Shown here: piece after piece, positions 42,745-53,530 of the stretch
How positions within the stretch are numbered: the first letter of the stretch is position 1
Layout: every line of letters begins with the position of its first letter
Assembly: GCA_030035585.1 (NCBI GenBank)
Contig: CM057480.1
Coordinates: 6,999,001-7,063,000 of the forward strand
Direction of reading: 5' to 3'
Source of the DNA: Dugong dugon
Taxonomy: Eukaryota > Chordata > Mammalia > Sirenia > Dugongidae
DNA: 64,000 nt
Translations under genes and position numbers: made by a program
Notes under the pieces: generated by a model
Told to the model about the DNA's origin: nothing
What the model saw: the letters and a program-made list of their open reading frames with translations, nothing else
The model's database searches: none

Positions 42745-43885
42745 GACCACCATTCAGCCCAGTACATCTGGAAAGTACTTTTGCATCCCCAAGTGGCACC
42801 AAGACAACTAGACATTGAAGTAGTGATCACATTTCTAAATACCAAGTTGATGTCACCATGGGCTGCAACAGCAGACTTACTGTCAGCAAGGAGACCCACA
42901 CCAGGTCCAGAGAGTTCTTTCCTCGGCCCACAGTGCCACCCAGTAAACAGCTCAGTGGTGACATCCAAGGAACCCTTGTAAAGCCAACATCACATTTATT
43001 AACACAGGCTCAGCGGTGCCTTCTGTCATCTTTCTCAAGTGAAACCCACAAGAGCATGTGCCAACGAGGCCCCCACCCCCAAAAGTCAAATATCTGTTCT
43101 CCAGGAAACGTCTTCGGTGCTATGGTCGTAGGTCCTTCCAAGGAGTTAAAAAAGATACGGTCAAGGCGTTTATATTAACCGTGATGCTGTGTGTAATTCT
43201 TCTGTAAAAGATGGCAGAAATAACTTTGCTCCCTATTGATTTTGTTATTTTCATTCGGTTAACCTTGACTTTCCCCCCTTCCATTGTTTCAAATTCGAGT
43301 TAAAAAAAATAACACAACTGCTTCGATGGACAGCAAAAAGCAACATCGGAAGTGCTGAGCACTGGCGCTGCGGGTCCAGGGGTCGCCTGCGCGAAAACAC
43401 TGAGAGAAGAGTTTTGCAGGCGGAAGGAGGATGCAGTCAGGTTTGTATGTGCCCGAAGTGCATCAGCTGAGAGCCTCAGCAGAGATCACAGACCAGAAGC
43501 AATTCCAGTGACTCCTAAGGAATGCAGCCGGGACGCCATTGGTGCCAGCTCATCTCCCGTGGGCTCCTTTCCCAGGTCACTGCCTCAGTCTGCCAACTAC
43601 TGCTGGTGCTCCTGCTATCCCCTCACATCTGCAATCTTCTACGGACAAGTTCCGTAGGATAACTCGGAGTTTACCTCCCCACACCTCTCGTCCCTGGTCT
43701 GAGCCAAAAGCCTAGCTCCCTTGCCTCAAAACAAGACATACTCCGTGGTGCACTTCACTCTCCAGAGCTCCCTGTAAGATCAGGCTGAGGCTAGACTTTG
43801 GAAACCCACCTCTGTCTCGTTCTTCTCCTGCCCTTTTCAGCTTCCCTCCTTCAATAAACCAGTTACACAAGAGTCTCGATCTGAG
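42745..43885. other. Intronic sequence; possible old LTR 3' end at 43660-43880
   Basis: 43780-43880 has an AATAAACCAGTTACACAAGA end resembling an LTR polyadenylation region, but I cannot assign it. A 101-codon plus-strand frame at 43352-43657 is not similar to any protein I know. Confidence 0.35.
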
Positions 43886-44178
43886 TTACCTTGGACTGCT
43901 GTAACAGAAATAACACGAGTGGGTGGGCTTTAAGAAAGAGAAATTATTTTCTCACAAGTTCGGGAGGCGAGAAGTCTGAATTCAGGGTGTGGCTTTGGGG
44001 GTAGTTCCTTCCTGGTCTATTTCAGCTTCTAGTAGCTGCCAGCAATCCCTGGCATTCGTGGGCTTGTAGATACTTCTGTCTATGTCTGTCTTCGTCTTCC
44101 CGCTGTGTGTCGCTGTGTCTATTCTACTCTGATTATAACTCAGAAATATTAGGTTTGGGACCTACCCGACACTGGTGA

Positions 44179-44378
44179 AGGAGACCTGGTGGTGCAACGG
44201 TTAAGTGCTCGGCTGCTAACGGGAAGGTTGGTGGTTCCAACCCACCCACTGGCTCCATGGGAGAAAGACCTGGCGATCTGCCCCTGTAAAGACTGCAGCC
44301 TAGTAAACCCTGTGGGGCAGTTCTACTCTGTCACACAGAGTCGTTCTGAATTGAAACTGACTTGACGCCACCTAACAA
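44179..44378 (+). mobile_element. AfroSINE (long variant) with RTE-type end
   Basis: GGAGACCTGGTGGTGCAACG, the insert GGGAGAAAGACCTGGCGATC, and an end GACGCCACCTAACAAAAC like that of RTE. Confidence 0.92.
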
Positions 44379-44453
44379 AACTACCCTGGTATTGCCTCAT
44401 AAATATAACAGAAGAAAAATCCTATTTCCAAACAGAATCACATCCACAGGTAC

Positions 44454-44623
44454 CTAAAAAAAACCCAAAAACCCATTGCTGTCGAGTCAATTCTGATTCA
44501 TAGCGACACTACAGGACAGAGTAGAACCGCCCCCATAGGGTTTCCAAGGAGCAACTGGTGGATTTGAACTGCCAACCTTTTGGTTAGCAGCCTGAGCTCT
44601 TAACCACTGCACCACCAGGGCTC
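44454..44623 (-). mobile_element. AfroSINE with 13-bp TSD
   Basis: CATCCACAGGTAC occurs on both sides (about 44441-44453 and 44624-44636). Confidence 0.95.
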
Positions 44624-44749
44624 CATCCACAGGTACAGCAGCTTGAATTTCAATACATAATATGGGGGACACAGTTCAATCCATAATAATCTCCATCTCT
44701 AGCTGTATTTCTAGGGAAGCTGACTTAAATATTCCCTTTGATGGCCCTT

Positions 44750-44908
44750 GGCTCCCTGGTGGCACAGTGGTTAAGAGCTCAGCTCAGCTGCAAACCAAAA
44801 GGTCAGCAGTTCAAATCCACCAGCTGCTCCTTGGAAACCTCATGGGGTAGTTCTACTCTGTCCTATAGGGTTGCTATGAATTGGAATCGACTTGGCGGCA
44901 AGGGGTTG
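44750..44908 (+). mobile_element. AfroSINE with TSD, upstream of a second SINE
   Basis: TGATGGCCCTTGG before it and TGATGGTCCTTGG after it are a TSD. The CTCAG/CAGCT head region carries a short internal duplication (AGCTCAGCTCAGCTG). Confidence 0.92.
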
Positions 44909-44921
44909 ATGGTCCTTGGAA

Positions 44922-45120
44922 TCCCCGAAGGATGCAAACGGTTAAGCATTTGGCTGCTAACCAAAAGGTTTAGGGTGCGAGTCTACCGAAAGGCACCTCA
45001 GAAGAAAGGACTAGCTAACTACTTCCGAAAAATCAACCATGAGAAACCCTATGGAGCACAGTTCTATTCTGACACACATGGGGTCGCCATGAGTCAGAAT
45101 TGACTCCATACCAACTGGTA
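44922..45120 (+). mobile_element. AfroSINE (second subfamily)
   Basis: AATCCCCGAAGGATGCAAAC, CCGAAAGGCACCTCAGAAGA, ACACATGGGGTCGCCATGAG. Confidence 0.9.
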
Positions 45121-45124
45121 GTGG

Positions 45125-45600
45125 TGGTAGTAGTGGTATGATGAACCTCGGTCAGACAAATCTTGTTCCCTAGACCTTCCTGATTGTTAATATCTTAAAT
45201 AAAGTTAACTGGGCTACTAGAGCAGTGGAACTCTCAACATTGTCTGAACACTGAGTAGAGTCTTTCTCAGTAAAAACGGATGTGGAAGACTTCAGAAACT
45301 CTCTGAGAGAACATCACAAGGTGATGTTTGAGAACCTGTATTTCAGGACTAAAACAACATTTGGCTCAGCAACTCTTTTAGGGATTTCTCCTTCTGATAT
45401 TCTTGTACACACACAAAATGATGACAGATACAAGGATATCCACTACTGCATTGTTAGATAACAAAAGATGAGGAACAAACTGAAGGCCTATCAATAGGGG
45501 ACTGGTTAAATAAATTAAGGTAAATTCATTCTCTGGAACATCATGTACTATGAATGGATATGGAATTATTTCCAAGATGGAAAGTTAAGTAAGAAAATAC
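45125..45600 (+). mobile_element. Old L1/HAL1-like fragment
   Basis: From about 45360: ATAGGGGACTGGTTAAATAA, CATCATGTACTATGAATGG and GTTAAGTAAGAAAA resemble an old L1 3' region. 45125-45360 is unassigned. A younger L1 tail interrupts it at 45600. Confidence 0.55.
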
Positions 45601-45955
45601 CACGGCTCTTGGACACCCTGCTAACTCAGAACTGAAGCCTGCTTTTCAGACAAAGATTAGATAAGCCTATAAAACAAACAATAACACATGTGAGGGACGT
45701 GCTTCTTAGTACAATCAAATATACAAGCTCTAACAGGCAACATCTGCCCAAAAGCAAAGATGAGAAGGCAGGAAGGGACAGGAAAACCAGATGAATGGAC
45801 ACAGGGAACCTGAAGCGGAAAGGGAAAGGGGGAGAGTGCCGTCACATTGCAGGGATTGCAACCAATGTTACAAAACAATTTGTGTATAAATTTTTGAATG
45901 AGAAACTAATTTGCGCTGTAAACTTTCACCTAAAGCACAGTAAAATTTTTTAAAA
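45600..45955 (+). mobile_element. Lineage-specific L1 3' tail
   Basis: GACACCCTGCTAACTCAGAA, GAGAAGGCAGGAAGGGACAG, GGGATTGCAACCAATGTTAC, with a CACAGTAAAATTTTTTAAAA end. Confidence 0.9.
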
Positions 45956-45959
45956 ACCA

Positions 45960-46247
45960 GAGGTATTTTCGTAAGCTTGCTATGCTAACTTTTTACAGTA
46001 ACATGTAAAAAAAAAATTAGCATTAGCGCGCTTACTAAAATACCTGGGTGTGCGTGTGGGGTGCGCAGTTGGCAAACAAACGTAGAATGAACACGTTATT
46101 TGCATAAAAATATGGTACACACCTATAGTTACTGTTTGGATCAGGGTTTTTATTTTTTTGCTTTGGCTCTGGAAAGGGATAGTGGAGAGACTGATAATTG
46201 GGAGGTGGAGTCAGTACTTACCAGCCAGGTGGCTCCCCACACCAGTG
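45960..46247. other. Intronic sequence, nothing recognised
   Basis: No family assigned, apart from MIR-like sequence next to the following SINE. Confidence 0.35.
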
Positions 46248-46720
46248 TCCTCATCTACATTGTTGTTGTTAGCTGCTGTAGAGTCACCCCCGACTCACGG
46301 AAACCCGATGCACAATGGAACTAAATGCTGCCCAGTCCTGCACCATCCCCATGATCCGTTGCAGATTAGCCTGTTATGATCCATAGGGTCTTCCTTGGCT
46401 GATTTCTGGAAGTAGATTGCCAAGACTTTCTTCCTAGCCTGTCTTAGTCCGGAAGCTCTGTTGAAACCTGTTCAGCATCATAACAACACACAAGCCTCCA
46501 CTGACGGAAAACTGGTGGCTGCACACGAGGCGCATTGACTGGGAATCGAACCCAGGTCTCCTGCATGGAAGGTGGGAATTCTGCCACTGAACCACCATTG
46601 CTCTCATTCCTTATCTATAAAATGGAAATAATTACACCTCATTGGAATGGTGTAATGAGAGAGGGGGGTGCATGTTTAACTGTTGGCACAATGCCCATTC
46701 CAAGAACTAGATAAACAGAT
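46240..46720 (+). mobile_element. MIR split by a tRNA-Gly-type SINE
   Basis: TGTCCTCATCTACA before and TCCTTATCTATAAAATGG after the SINE are the MIR 'cctcatctgtaaaatgg' region, duplicated as the TSD. Confidence 0.65.
46260..46607 (-). mobile_element. SINE with clear tRNA-Gly-like head and RTE-like tail
   Basis: On the minus strand 46601-46531 is a tRNA-Gly-like head, with A box TGGTTCAGTGGCAGAATTC and B box GGTTCGATTCC. A roughly 270-bp body follows, with the long-AfroSINE segment and the RTE-like CCAGTCCTGCACCATCCCC and GTTGTTGTTAGC complement tail. The TSD is TCCTCATCTACA (46248-46259) and TCCTTATCTATA (46608-46619). Confidence 0.88.
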
Positions 46721-47152
46721 TTACTACGCTACAGGAATTCAAAGACATGTGACCACAACCCAGTTATAAAAATGGCCCTGAGCCTTCTGCCTTCTGTCAC
46801 CCTGCATTTCCTTGCTAAGGAACAGCCATGTGGGCACCAGCTCTGATGCAGGATACACAGGTTTTTGTGGGTATATTAGTTTTCTACTGCCACGTAACAA
46901 ATTACCGCAGACTTAGTGGCTTAACACAACACATGTTTATTATCTCACAATTTCCATGGGTTAAGAGGTCCAGGCACAACTTAGCTAGATCCTCTGCTCA
47001 GGGTCTCACAAGGCTGCAATCAAGGCATTGGCCAGACTTGTATTTTCATCTGAGGCTTGGGATCTTCTTCCAAGTTCACCTGGTACTTGGCAGAATTCAA
47101 TTCCTTGCAGCTGTAGGATGGAGCTGCCTGTTTTCTTGTTGGCTGCTCTGAG

Positions 47153-47668
47153 CTTCTGTTGTTGCTAGCTGTCATGGAGTCAGCTCCAACTCATGGTGAC
47201 CTCGCGTATAACAGAACATAACACTGCCCCATCCTGCATCACCTTCATGATCTCTGGTATGTTTGAGTCCACTGTTGAAGCTATTGTGTCAGTCCATCTC
47301 ATGGAGGGTTTTCCTCGTTTCCACTGACCTTCCACTTTACCAAACATGATGTCCTTTTCTAGACATGAGTCTTTCTTGATGACGGGTCCAAAGTAAGTGA
47401 GTCGACATCCCACTATCCTCGCCTCTAAGAAACTTTCTGATTGTATTTCTTCTAAGACTCATTTGTACTTCCAGCAGTTCACGCTATATTCAATATTCCT
47501 TGCCAGCACCATGGTTTGAACACATCGATTCTTCTTCTGTCTTCCTTTCTCATTGTTCAGCTTTTGCACGCATATGAGGTGATTGAAAAGACAACGGCTT
47601 GGGTCAGATGCACCTTAGTCATCAGAATGACATCTCAGCTTCTAGAAACCCTGAATAGATGCTTGCTA
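47153..47668 (-). mobile_element. RTE-type LINE 3' fragment
   Basis: Antisense RTE C-terminus: GTATAACAGAACATAACACT, TTTACCAAACATGATGTCCT, TTGTTCAGCTTTTGCACGCA. More diverged than 37618-38207. Confidence 0.9.
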
Positions 47669-47744
47669 TGTGGATCTTTCACAGGCTCTCTTTGCAAGGC
47701 AGTACTTCTTCAAGGCCAGCAGGAGACTCCCTCCCTTTGGGAAG

Positions 47745-47940
47745 AACCCAAAACCCAAAACCAAACCCACTGCCATCAAGTCGATTCTGACTCATAGTGA
47801 CCCCAGAGAGTTTCCAAGGCTATACATTTCTACGGAAGCAGACTGCCCCATTTTTCTCCCAAGGAGCCACCAGTGGTTTCAAACTGCTGACCTTTCAGTT
47901 AGCAGTTCATTGCTTTAACCACTGTGCCACTAGGGCTCCT
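47745..47940 (-). mobile_element. AfroSINE (variant) with TSD
   Basis: Antisense: AACCAAACCCACTGCCATCA to CACTGTGCCACTAGGGCTCC. TTGGGAAG occurs on both sides. Confidence 0.88.
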
Positions 47941-48214
47941 TGGGAAGGCCCACCCAGGGATGATTCCTTTTTTATTAACTAAGAATCAACTGATTTGAAC
48001 CTTTAATTACATCTGCACATTCCTTCACTTTTGCCTATCACATAGCCATGGAAATGACATCCCATCACCTTTTTGCCGTATTCCACTTGTTTGAAGCAAG
48101 TCACAGATTCCACCCACACTCCAGGGAAGGGAATTATACACGTATGTGACTCATTGGGGGTCACCCTAAGTGTGTCTGCCACAATGGGCTAGCCTGGGAA
48201 CCTACTCACCATAT

Positions 48215-48450
48215 ACACAGAGACAGCACACTATGGTGGAACAAGGTTAGGCCTTGGTTACACTTGGGTTCAAATGCTGGCTCCAGAATTTACTGGATTT
48301 TTTTTACCTTGGCAAGTTACGAAACCTCTCAGTCTCCATTCACCCAAAAGAAGGGGAAAATAAATACCCCAGAGTCATTAGAAGGGTTAGATAAGAAAAT
48401 TGCGGGTAAAACTGCATAGCAGAACAGGCACTCAACCTTAGTTCCCTTCT
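48215..48450 (+). mobile_element. MIR
   Basis: Sense MIR, diverged: TTGGGTTCAAATGCTGGCTC, CTTGGCAAGTTACGAAACCT, GCAGAACAGGCACTCAA. Confidence 0.75.
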
Positions 48451-48454
48451 CTCT

Positions 48455-48884
48455 TCTCAACCCTTCCTGGAGGAACTTACGTCGTAAAACTGAGGCTAAC
48501 GCTGCTTTGCTTTTAAGACTTCCAGAAATAGTGAGTAACATGTGAAAGGCTTTATAAAATACGATGTACATACTGTCTGTCCAATACTCCAGTGGGGAGT
48601 TCTCCTCACCTTGGCTGACTTCATCTCTGGCAGACAGTGAATTCATCACTAACACCTGTTGTCATGTCCCATAGAAACTCCTTCAGGATCTGCTACAGCC
48701 TGCCCACTAAGATGGGGCCAAATGGATAGACCATGGCACAACCACGTAGCGGGCTCTCATGCATTATCACAACATTATTTTCAAACAATGTTTAATGGCG
48801 TGAGGAAATGCTCACAACATATTGGTAATAATAATGGTTAAAAAAAAAAAAAAAAAAGTAAGATCCAAAATCGTCCTTTTACAA
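48455..48884. other. Intronic sequence with a poly-A run
   Basis: An A-run of about 18 at 48840-48857 separates unassigned sequence from the MIR that follows. Confidence 0.4.
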
Positions 48885-49195
48885 GCTCAAGTTCTGGACT
48901 CAGACTGCCTGGGTCCCAAATGCACTTTCACAATTTACGGCTTTGGGCAAGTTACCTAACCTCTCTGTGCCTCAGGTTCCTCCTCCGTAAAATGGGAACA
49001 ATAACAGGACCTATCTCATGACGTCATCGCGAGGATCAAGTACGGTAACGCTTACGAAAAGCCCTGGCCCAGTGGCTGTAGCACCCATCATTCACTGAGT
49101 TCCATTAGGGGACAGTCACTGGGCCAGGGGTTTTCATAAGCGTTACCGTACTCGATCCTCACGATGACCTTGTGAGATAGGTCCTGTTATTATCA
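48885..49195 (+). mobile_element. MIR with inverted self-copy (foldback)
   Basis: 48885-49075 is a sense MIR (GACTGCCTGGGTCCCAAATG, CTTTGGGCAAGTTACCTAAC). It is followed by an antisense MIR-like stretch that is a near copy of its own 3' part. Confidence 0.85.
49001..49190. repeat. Near-perfect inverted repeat, 79-nt arms, 32-nt loop
   Basis: Arms 49001-49079 and 49112-49190 align without gaps and match at 71 of 79 positions by hand count. Both arms contain GTACGGTAACGCTTA or its complement. Confidence 0.95.
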
Positions 49196-49199
49196 GTTA

Positions 49200-50617
49200 A
49201 GCACCACTTCTATACTTTGAGAGAGAAAGTTAAAAATAAAGACTTCATAAACGAGGAAGATGCTGATGACTTGATGCTGCCTTCTCAGGGGAATGAAGAA
49301 AAGCTAAGAGGAAGAAGAGGGTACAAACAAATATACTGAGGTCAGATCATGCTAAGTAATTTTCCCTGCTTTCCAGAAGGTTCTACTTCATATGCAAAAG
49401 CATTTAATGCATTTCTTCCTTTTTTAACTCTGTTCCCATTCCCTTCTGAAGGAACTTCATTTCCTCCGTCTTAAAAGGTAGGGGTGACACGGCTTTTGTC
49501 TCTCAGGCTTCACGGCAATCCTTTCAGGTCGTACATGGAACTGCTTTATAAACAATCTCTGTCTCTTTCACGGTCTATCCATCTATCTCCCTAACTAAAA
49601 AAACTCAAGAAAAGAGTGGGGCTGCCCCTGGAAAAGGAAAAGCCACATCACTGCCGCCGCTAATTAAAACACAAACCAGGTAGAACATTTCTCTGGAGAA
49701 GGCTGAGAAACCACTTCTGTCCATGATTTCCTGGGGAGCAGGGCATGGCGGCCGGGTGGTGAGGGACTCCATCCCACCCTTCTCTCAGACTGAGGACTTT
49801 TCCTTCAGCAAAGCCCAGGGCTGCTGGGCATGAGAGCTGGGGCTGGCTTCTGACTCGGTCCCTGCCGATCCTCAGGGTTGCTAAGCACCCCAGTGAGGAA
49901 TGTCACACAGTCAGCAACAAGCCAGGGAGCCACGGAGCCAGGCTGATGACAAAGAAAGCAAGCATGTGGCGGGCGGCGGGTCAGAGGGAGCTTCCGCGGG
50001 CAGCTGGCCTGGGCCGGCGAGGGCCAAGCAGATGGCAAAGGGGAGGAAGCAGGAGGCTGCCCAGCGCGCAGGAAGCTCCAGGGCTGTGAGCTGGGGGGAC
50101 GAGAAGCTGGGAGGAAGGGAGAAGACAGAGGACTTCCTTAAAACAAGAGTTTAAATAAACGCAGTGACCCACACAGGGAATCTGTCGGTGCCCTGGCCTC
50201 CTAGAGGGTCTCTGGGACCCATTGTGATGCCAGCAAGGCTGCTGGACTCTTGCCAGACCCACACAGAACCACACGCCCATCCATGCACCACCCTGGCCCA
50301 CCACAGCCTGGTGGACTCGACAGCCAGCTGTTTTCATCAGCACCATGTCCTCTCTGGGCAGTGGCTCCCAGCCTGGGGCAGGTGTTTACTGTGGTATCGT
50401 GGAGGGGAGGACCCCATGTGCTCCATAACATGAACACGCAACGTCTCCCATGTGTATGGTCCTACCAGTCTTCAAGCATATGCAGATGCTGTTGTCCTTA
50501 CTTAAGCCAAGAGCAGGTAAAGCATCACTGAACTTTTTAATCTGACTCTGTCACTGTGCCTTTTCCAAGCCATCAGACACCAAAAATACTATTACAACCT
50601 AAAATACTATTACTACC
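49200..50617. other. Intronic sequence, nothing recognised
   Basis: Partly GC-rich (49800-50400). No repeat or exon is supported. The open frames here are short and unlike known proteins. Confidence 0.4.
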
Positions 50618-51128
50618 TGTTATGGATTGAATTGTGTCCCGCCAAAAATGTGTGGCCATGATTCCCAGTACTGTGTGGTTGTCCACCAGTTTGTCATCTG
50701 ATGTGATTTTCCTATGTGTTGTAAATCCTATCTCTGTGATGTTAATGAGGCAGGATTTGACGTAGTTATGTTAATGAGGCAGGACTCAATCTACAAGATT
50801 AAGCTGTATCTTGAGTCAATCTCTTTTGAGATATAAAAGAGAGAAGCGAGCAGAGAGACATCGGGACCTCATACCACGAAGAAAGAAGCACCAGGAGCAG
50901 AGCACGTCCTTTGGATCTGGAGTCCCTGCACTGAGAAACTCCTAGACCAGGGGAAGATTGATGACAAGGACCTTCCTCCAGAACTGACAGGGAAAGAAAG
51001 CCTTCCCCTGGAGCTGGTACCCTGAATTTGGACTTCTAGCTTCCGAGACTGTGAGAGAATAAATTTCTCTTTGTTAAAGCCATCCCCTTGTGCTATTTCT
51101 GTTACAGCAGCAGTAGATAACTAAGACA
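50618..51128 (+). mobile_element. Solo MaLR-like LTR
   Basis: TGTTATGGATTGAATTGTGT to GATAACTAAGACA. TATA-like GAGATATAAAAGAGAG at about 50828, AATAAA near 51058. CTACC before and TTACC after are a 5-bp TSD with one change. Confidence 0.92.
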
Positions 51129-51129
51129 T

Positions 51130-51360
51130 TACCACACTTGGCTCCTTGAAATTTCTGGATGATAAAGGAACGCCCGTTAACTTCTAGATGTTAAAAAGTC
51201 TGGACAAACACTTAAGGTCACCATCCTCAGAAGAGCAAGATGCACTTCATTTCTCTCTCTGCAAAAAGGTCAATGCCATTTATCCTGGGGAGACATGTAA
51301 GGATTTGAACACCAGACTTGCCCTACAAGGAAGTCCATCACAGCCTTGTTGATACACTGA
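51130..51360. other. Intronic sequence, nothing recognised
   Basis: No feature assigned. Confidence 0.35.
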
Positions 51361-51484
51361 GTCTTAGTTATCTTGCGCTGCTATAAAATCAGATGAAAAA
51401 GTGGCGGACAACCACATAATACTGGGAACTGTGGCCTAGCCAAGTCAACGCACGTTTTTGGGGGACACAATTCAATCCATAACA
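51361..51484 (-). mobile_element. MaLR-like LTR with large internal deletion
   Basis: Both ends of the family are present (GTCTTAGTTATCTTGCGCTG and ACACAATTCAATCCATAACA), but about 380 bp between CTATAA and AATCAGATGA are missing relative to full copies. Confidence 0.82.
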
Positions 51485-51760
51485 CACAGAGAGAGTCAAA
51501 AGTTTCCTGAGCCACAATGGGGGGCTGGTTACATAAACCATGGTATATCTATGACCGTCCAGCATGATGCCACTAAAACTAAGTGGCAGATGAACATTAG
51601 GTGACATAGGAAAATTCATCACATACTAAGTGAAAAACGCATGTTTACAAAACAATATATACAGTGTCAACCTAATTTTGTAAAACAAAACAAAAAACCC
51701 CACTATAATGTCTACAGCAGGGAAAAATACTCTAAGGCTTTATTTTAAATATTAATCTCA

Positions 51761-53530
51761 ACTCAAACAGAGACTTGTACACCAATGTTCACTGCAGCAC
51801 TATTCACAATAGCCAAAAGGTGGAAACAACCTGAATGCCCGTGAATGGACAAACAAAATGTGGTACATACACACAATGGAATACTACTCAGCCAGTAGGA
51901 AAAAGGAAGTCTTGATACAGGCTACTGTATGAATGGAGCTGGAAGGCATTATGCTGAGTGAAATCACAAAAGGACAAATATTGTATGACTTCACTTACAT
52001 AAAAAGACAAGAAAAGGCAAATTATAAAGTTTATTAGTGGTTACTAGGGGTAGGAGAGAGGGGGAAAAGGGGTGTCTTAGTCTTCTGGTGCTGTTATAAC
52101 AGAAATACCACACGTGGATGGTTTTAACGAAGAGAAGTTTATTTCCTCACAGTCAAAGTAGGCTAGAAGTCCAAATTCAGGGTGTCAGTTCCAGGGGAAG
52201 GCTTTCTCTCTCTGTTGGCCTTCTCATCAGTGCCCCCCCGGACCAGGAGCTTCTCGGCGCAGGGACCCCTGTCCAAAGGACGCGCTCTGCTCCTGGCACT
52301 GCTTTCTTGATGGTTTGAGGTCCCCCTGTCTCACTGCTCACTTCTGTCTTTTATATCTCAAGAGATTGCCTCAGGACACAATCCAGTCTTGTAGATCAGG
52401 TCCTGCCTTACTAACACAACTGCCATCCGTCCTCCCTCATTAACATCACAGAGGCAGGTTTACAACATACAGGAAAATCACATGGTACCAGGAATCATGG
52501 CCTAGCCAAACTGATACACACATTTTTGGGGGGACATAATTCAAACTATGACAAGGGAGGTTAACAGGGTTGGAAAAATCGCATTAAAGGTAGGGTTGCA
52601 CAGCCAATTATTGCAAATGCTGTCACTAAGTTGTACGCCTGTAAAAAGGTGAACTGGCAAAAGTGTGATAGATACATTTACAACGAAAGAAAAAAGAGCA
52701 GTTGCTGAGGCTGCTTATGTGTAAACAAACACCTCATTCAATTTGGTTCCTTGGTTTGGAGGTTTAGGGTCACGGGTTCATGGGGCATCCCAGTTAATTG
52801 GGCTAATATCATGTTTAGTACTTCTGTTCTATCTCCCAGTACGTTGCATAGCGCCTGGGGTCTTAAAAGCTTGCAAGTGGCCATCCAAGGCACAATTAGT
52901 CTCTATTCACCTGTAGCAACAGAGGAAGAAGGAGGGTCAGGAATAGGAGGAGGATATGGAATGAGTGGCTAACTGCCTCCACGAACAACTGCCTCCTTTG
53001 CCATGAGACCAGAAGAACCGGATGGTGTCTAGCTACCATTACTGAACATTTTGATCAAAGATCCCATAGAAGAATCCCAATTAAAAGGGGGAAAGTGCAG
53101 AACAGAATTTCAAATTCTCATGGACTCCAGACTTTCTGTAGCCATGGAGGCTGGATGAACCCCTGAAACTACTGCCCTGAGATAATCTTTATACCTTAAA
53201 CCAAAAATATCCCCTAAAGTCTTCTTAAAACCAAACAATAGTTTAGCTTAACTAGTAAAGGTCTGCCTTGAGCATGATACTCTTTTAAGAATTATCTATA
53301 CAGGATCAAACTGACAACAGCAACTTGATACATTAGACAGGAACCTTGGGGGGCAGTGAGTTTATGTTAACGGGGGAGGAACGATTCAGAAAAGGAGGGT
53401 GAGGATGGTTGCACAACTGGAAGAATGTAACCAATGTCACTAAGTTGTTCATGTAGAAACTGTTGAATTGGTGTATGTTTGCTGTGTATATTCTCAACAA
53501 CAATGACAAAATAAAAAAAATTTAGGAAAA
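51761..53530 (+). mobile_element. Lineage-specific L1, 5' truncated, with perfect 14-bp TSD
   Basis: It holds the ORF2 end (GCACTATTCACAATAGCCAA, ATGGAATACTACTCAGCCAG) and a long 3' UTR of a second L1 family (GGACTCCAGACTTTCTGTAG). AAATATTAATCTCA at 51747-51760 is repeated at 53531-53544. A solo LTR at 52073-52553 interrupts it. Confidence 0.93.
52073..52553 (-). mobile_element. Solo MaLR-like LTR nested in L1
   Basis: TGTCTTAGTCTTCTGGTGCT to AATTCAAACTATGACA. AGGGG on the left and AGGGA on the right are a 5-bp TSD with one change. Confidence 0.9.

Larger units (their letters stand above)
43886..44690 (-). mobile_element. Solo MaLR-like LTR split by two AfroSINEs
   Basis: Antisense: TTACCTTGGACTGCTGTAAC to ACACAGTTCAATCCATAATA. 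The interior is present between the SINEs (44379-44453). Confidence 0.8.
46872..48190 (-). mobile_element. Old LTR-like element (MaLR-like) split by RTE and SINE
   Basis: Left part 46872-47152 (TATATTAGTTTTCTACTGCC, CTGCTCAGGGTCTCACAAGG); right part about 47955-48190 (AAGTCACAGATTCCACCCAC, TCATTGGGGGTCACCCTAAG). The family is not firmly assigned. Confidence 0.55.

Noticed and set aside
43352-43657. 101-codon plus-strand frame as a small gene
   Set aside because: No recognisable family, no splice or poly-A context that can be tied to it, and it may lie in an old LTR-like region.
44750-45120. Two AfroSINEs in tandem as a dimeric element
   Set aside because: TGATGGCCCTTGG before the first unit and TGATGGTCCTTGG after it form a TSD around the first unit alone, so it inserted next to a pre-existing SINE.
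46531-46601. Functional tRNA-Gly gene on the minus strand
   Set aside because: The tRNA-like part is fused to a SINE body, has a TSD around the whole unit and carries substitutions in the anticodon arm. It is a SINE head.
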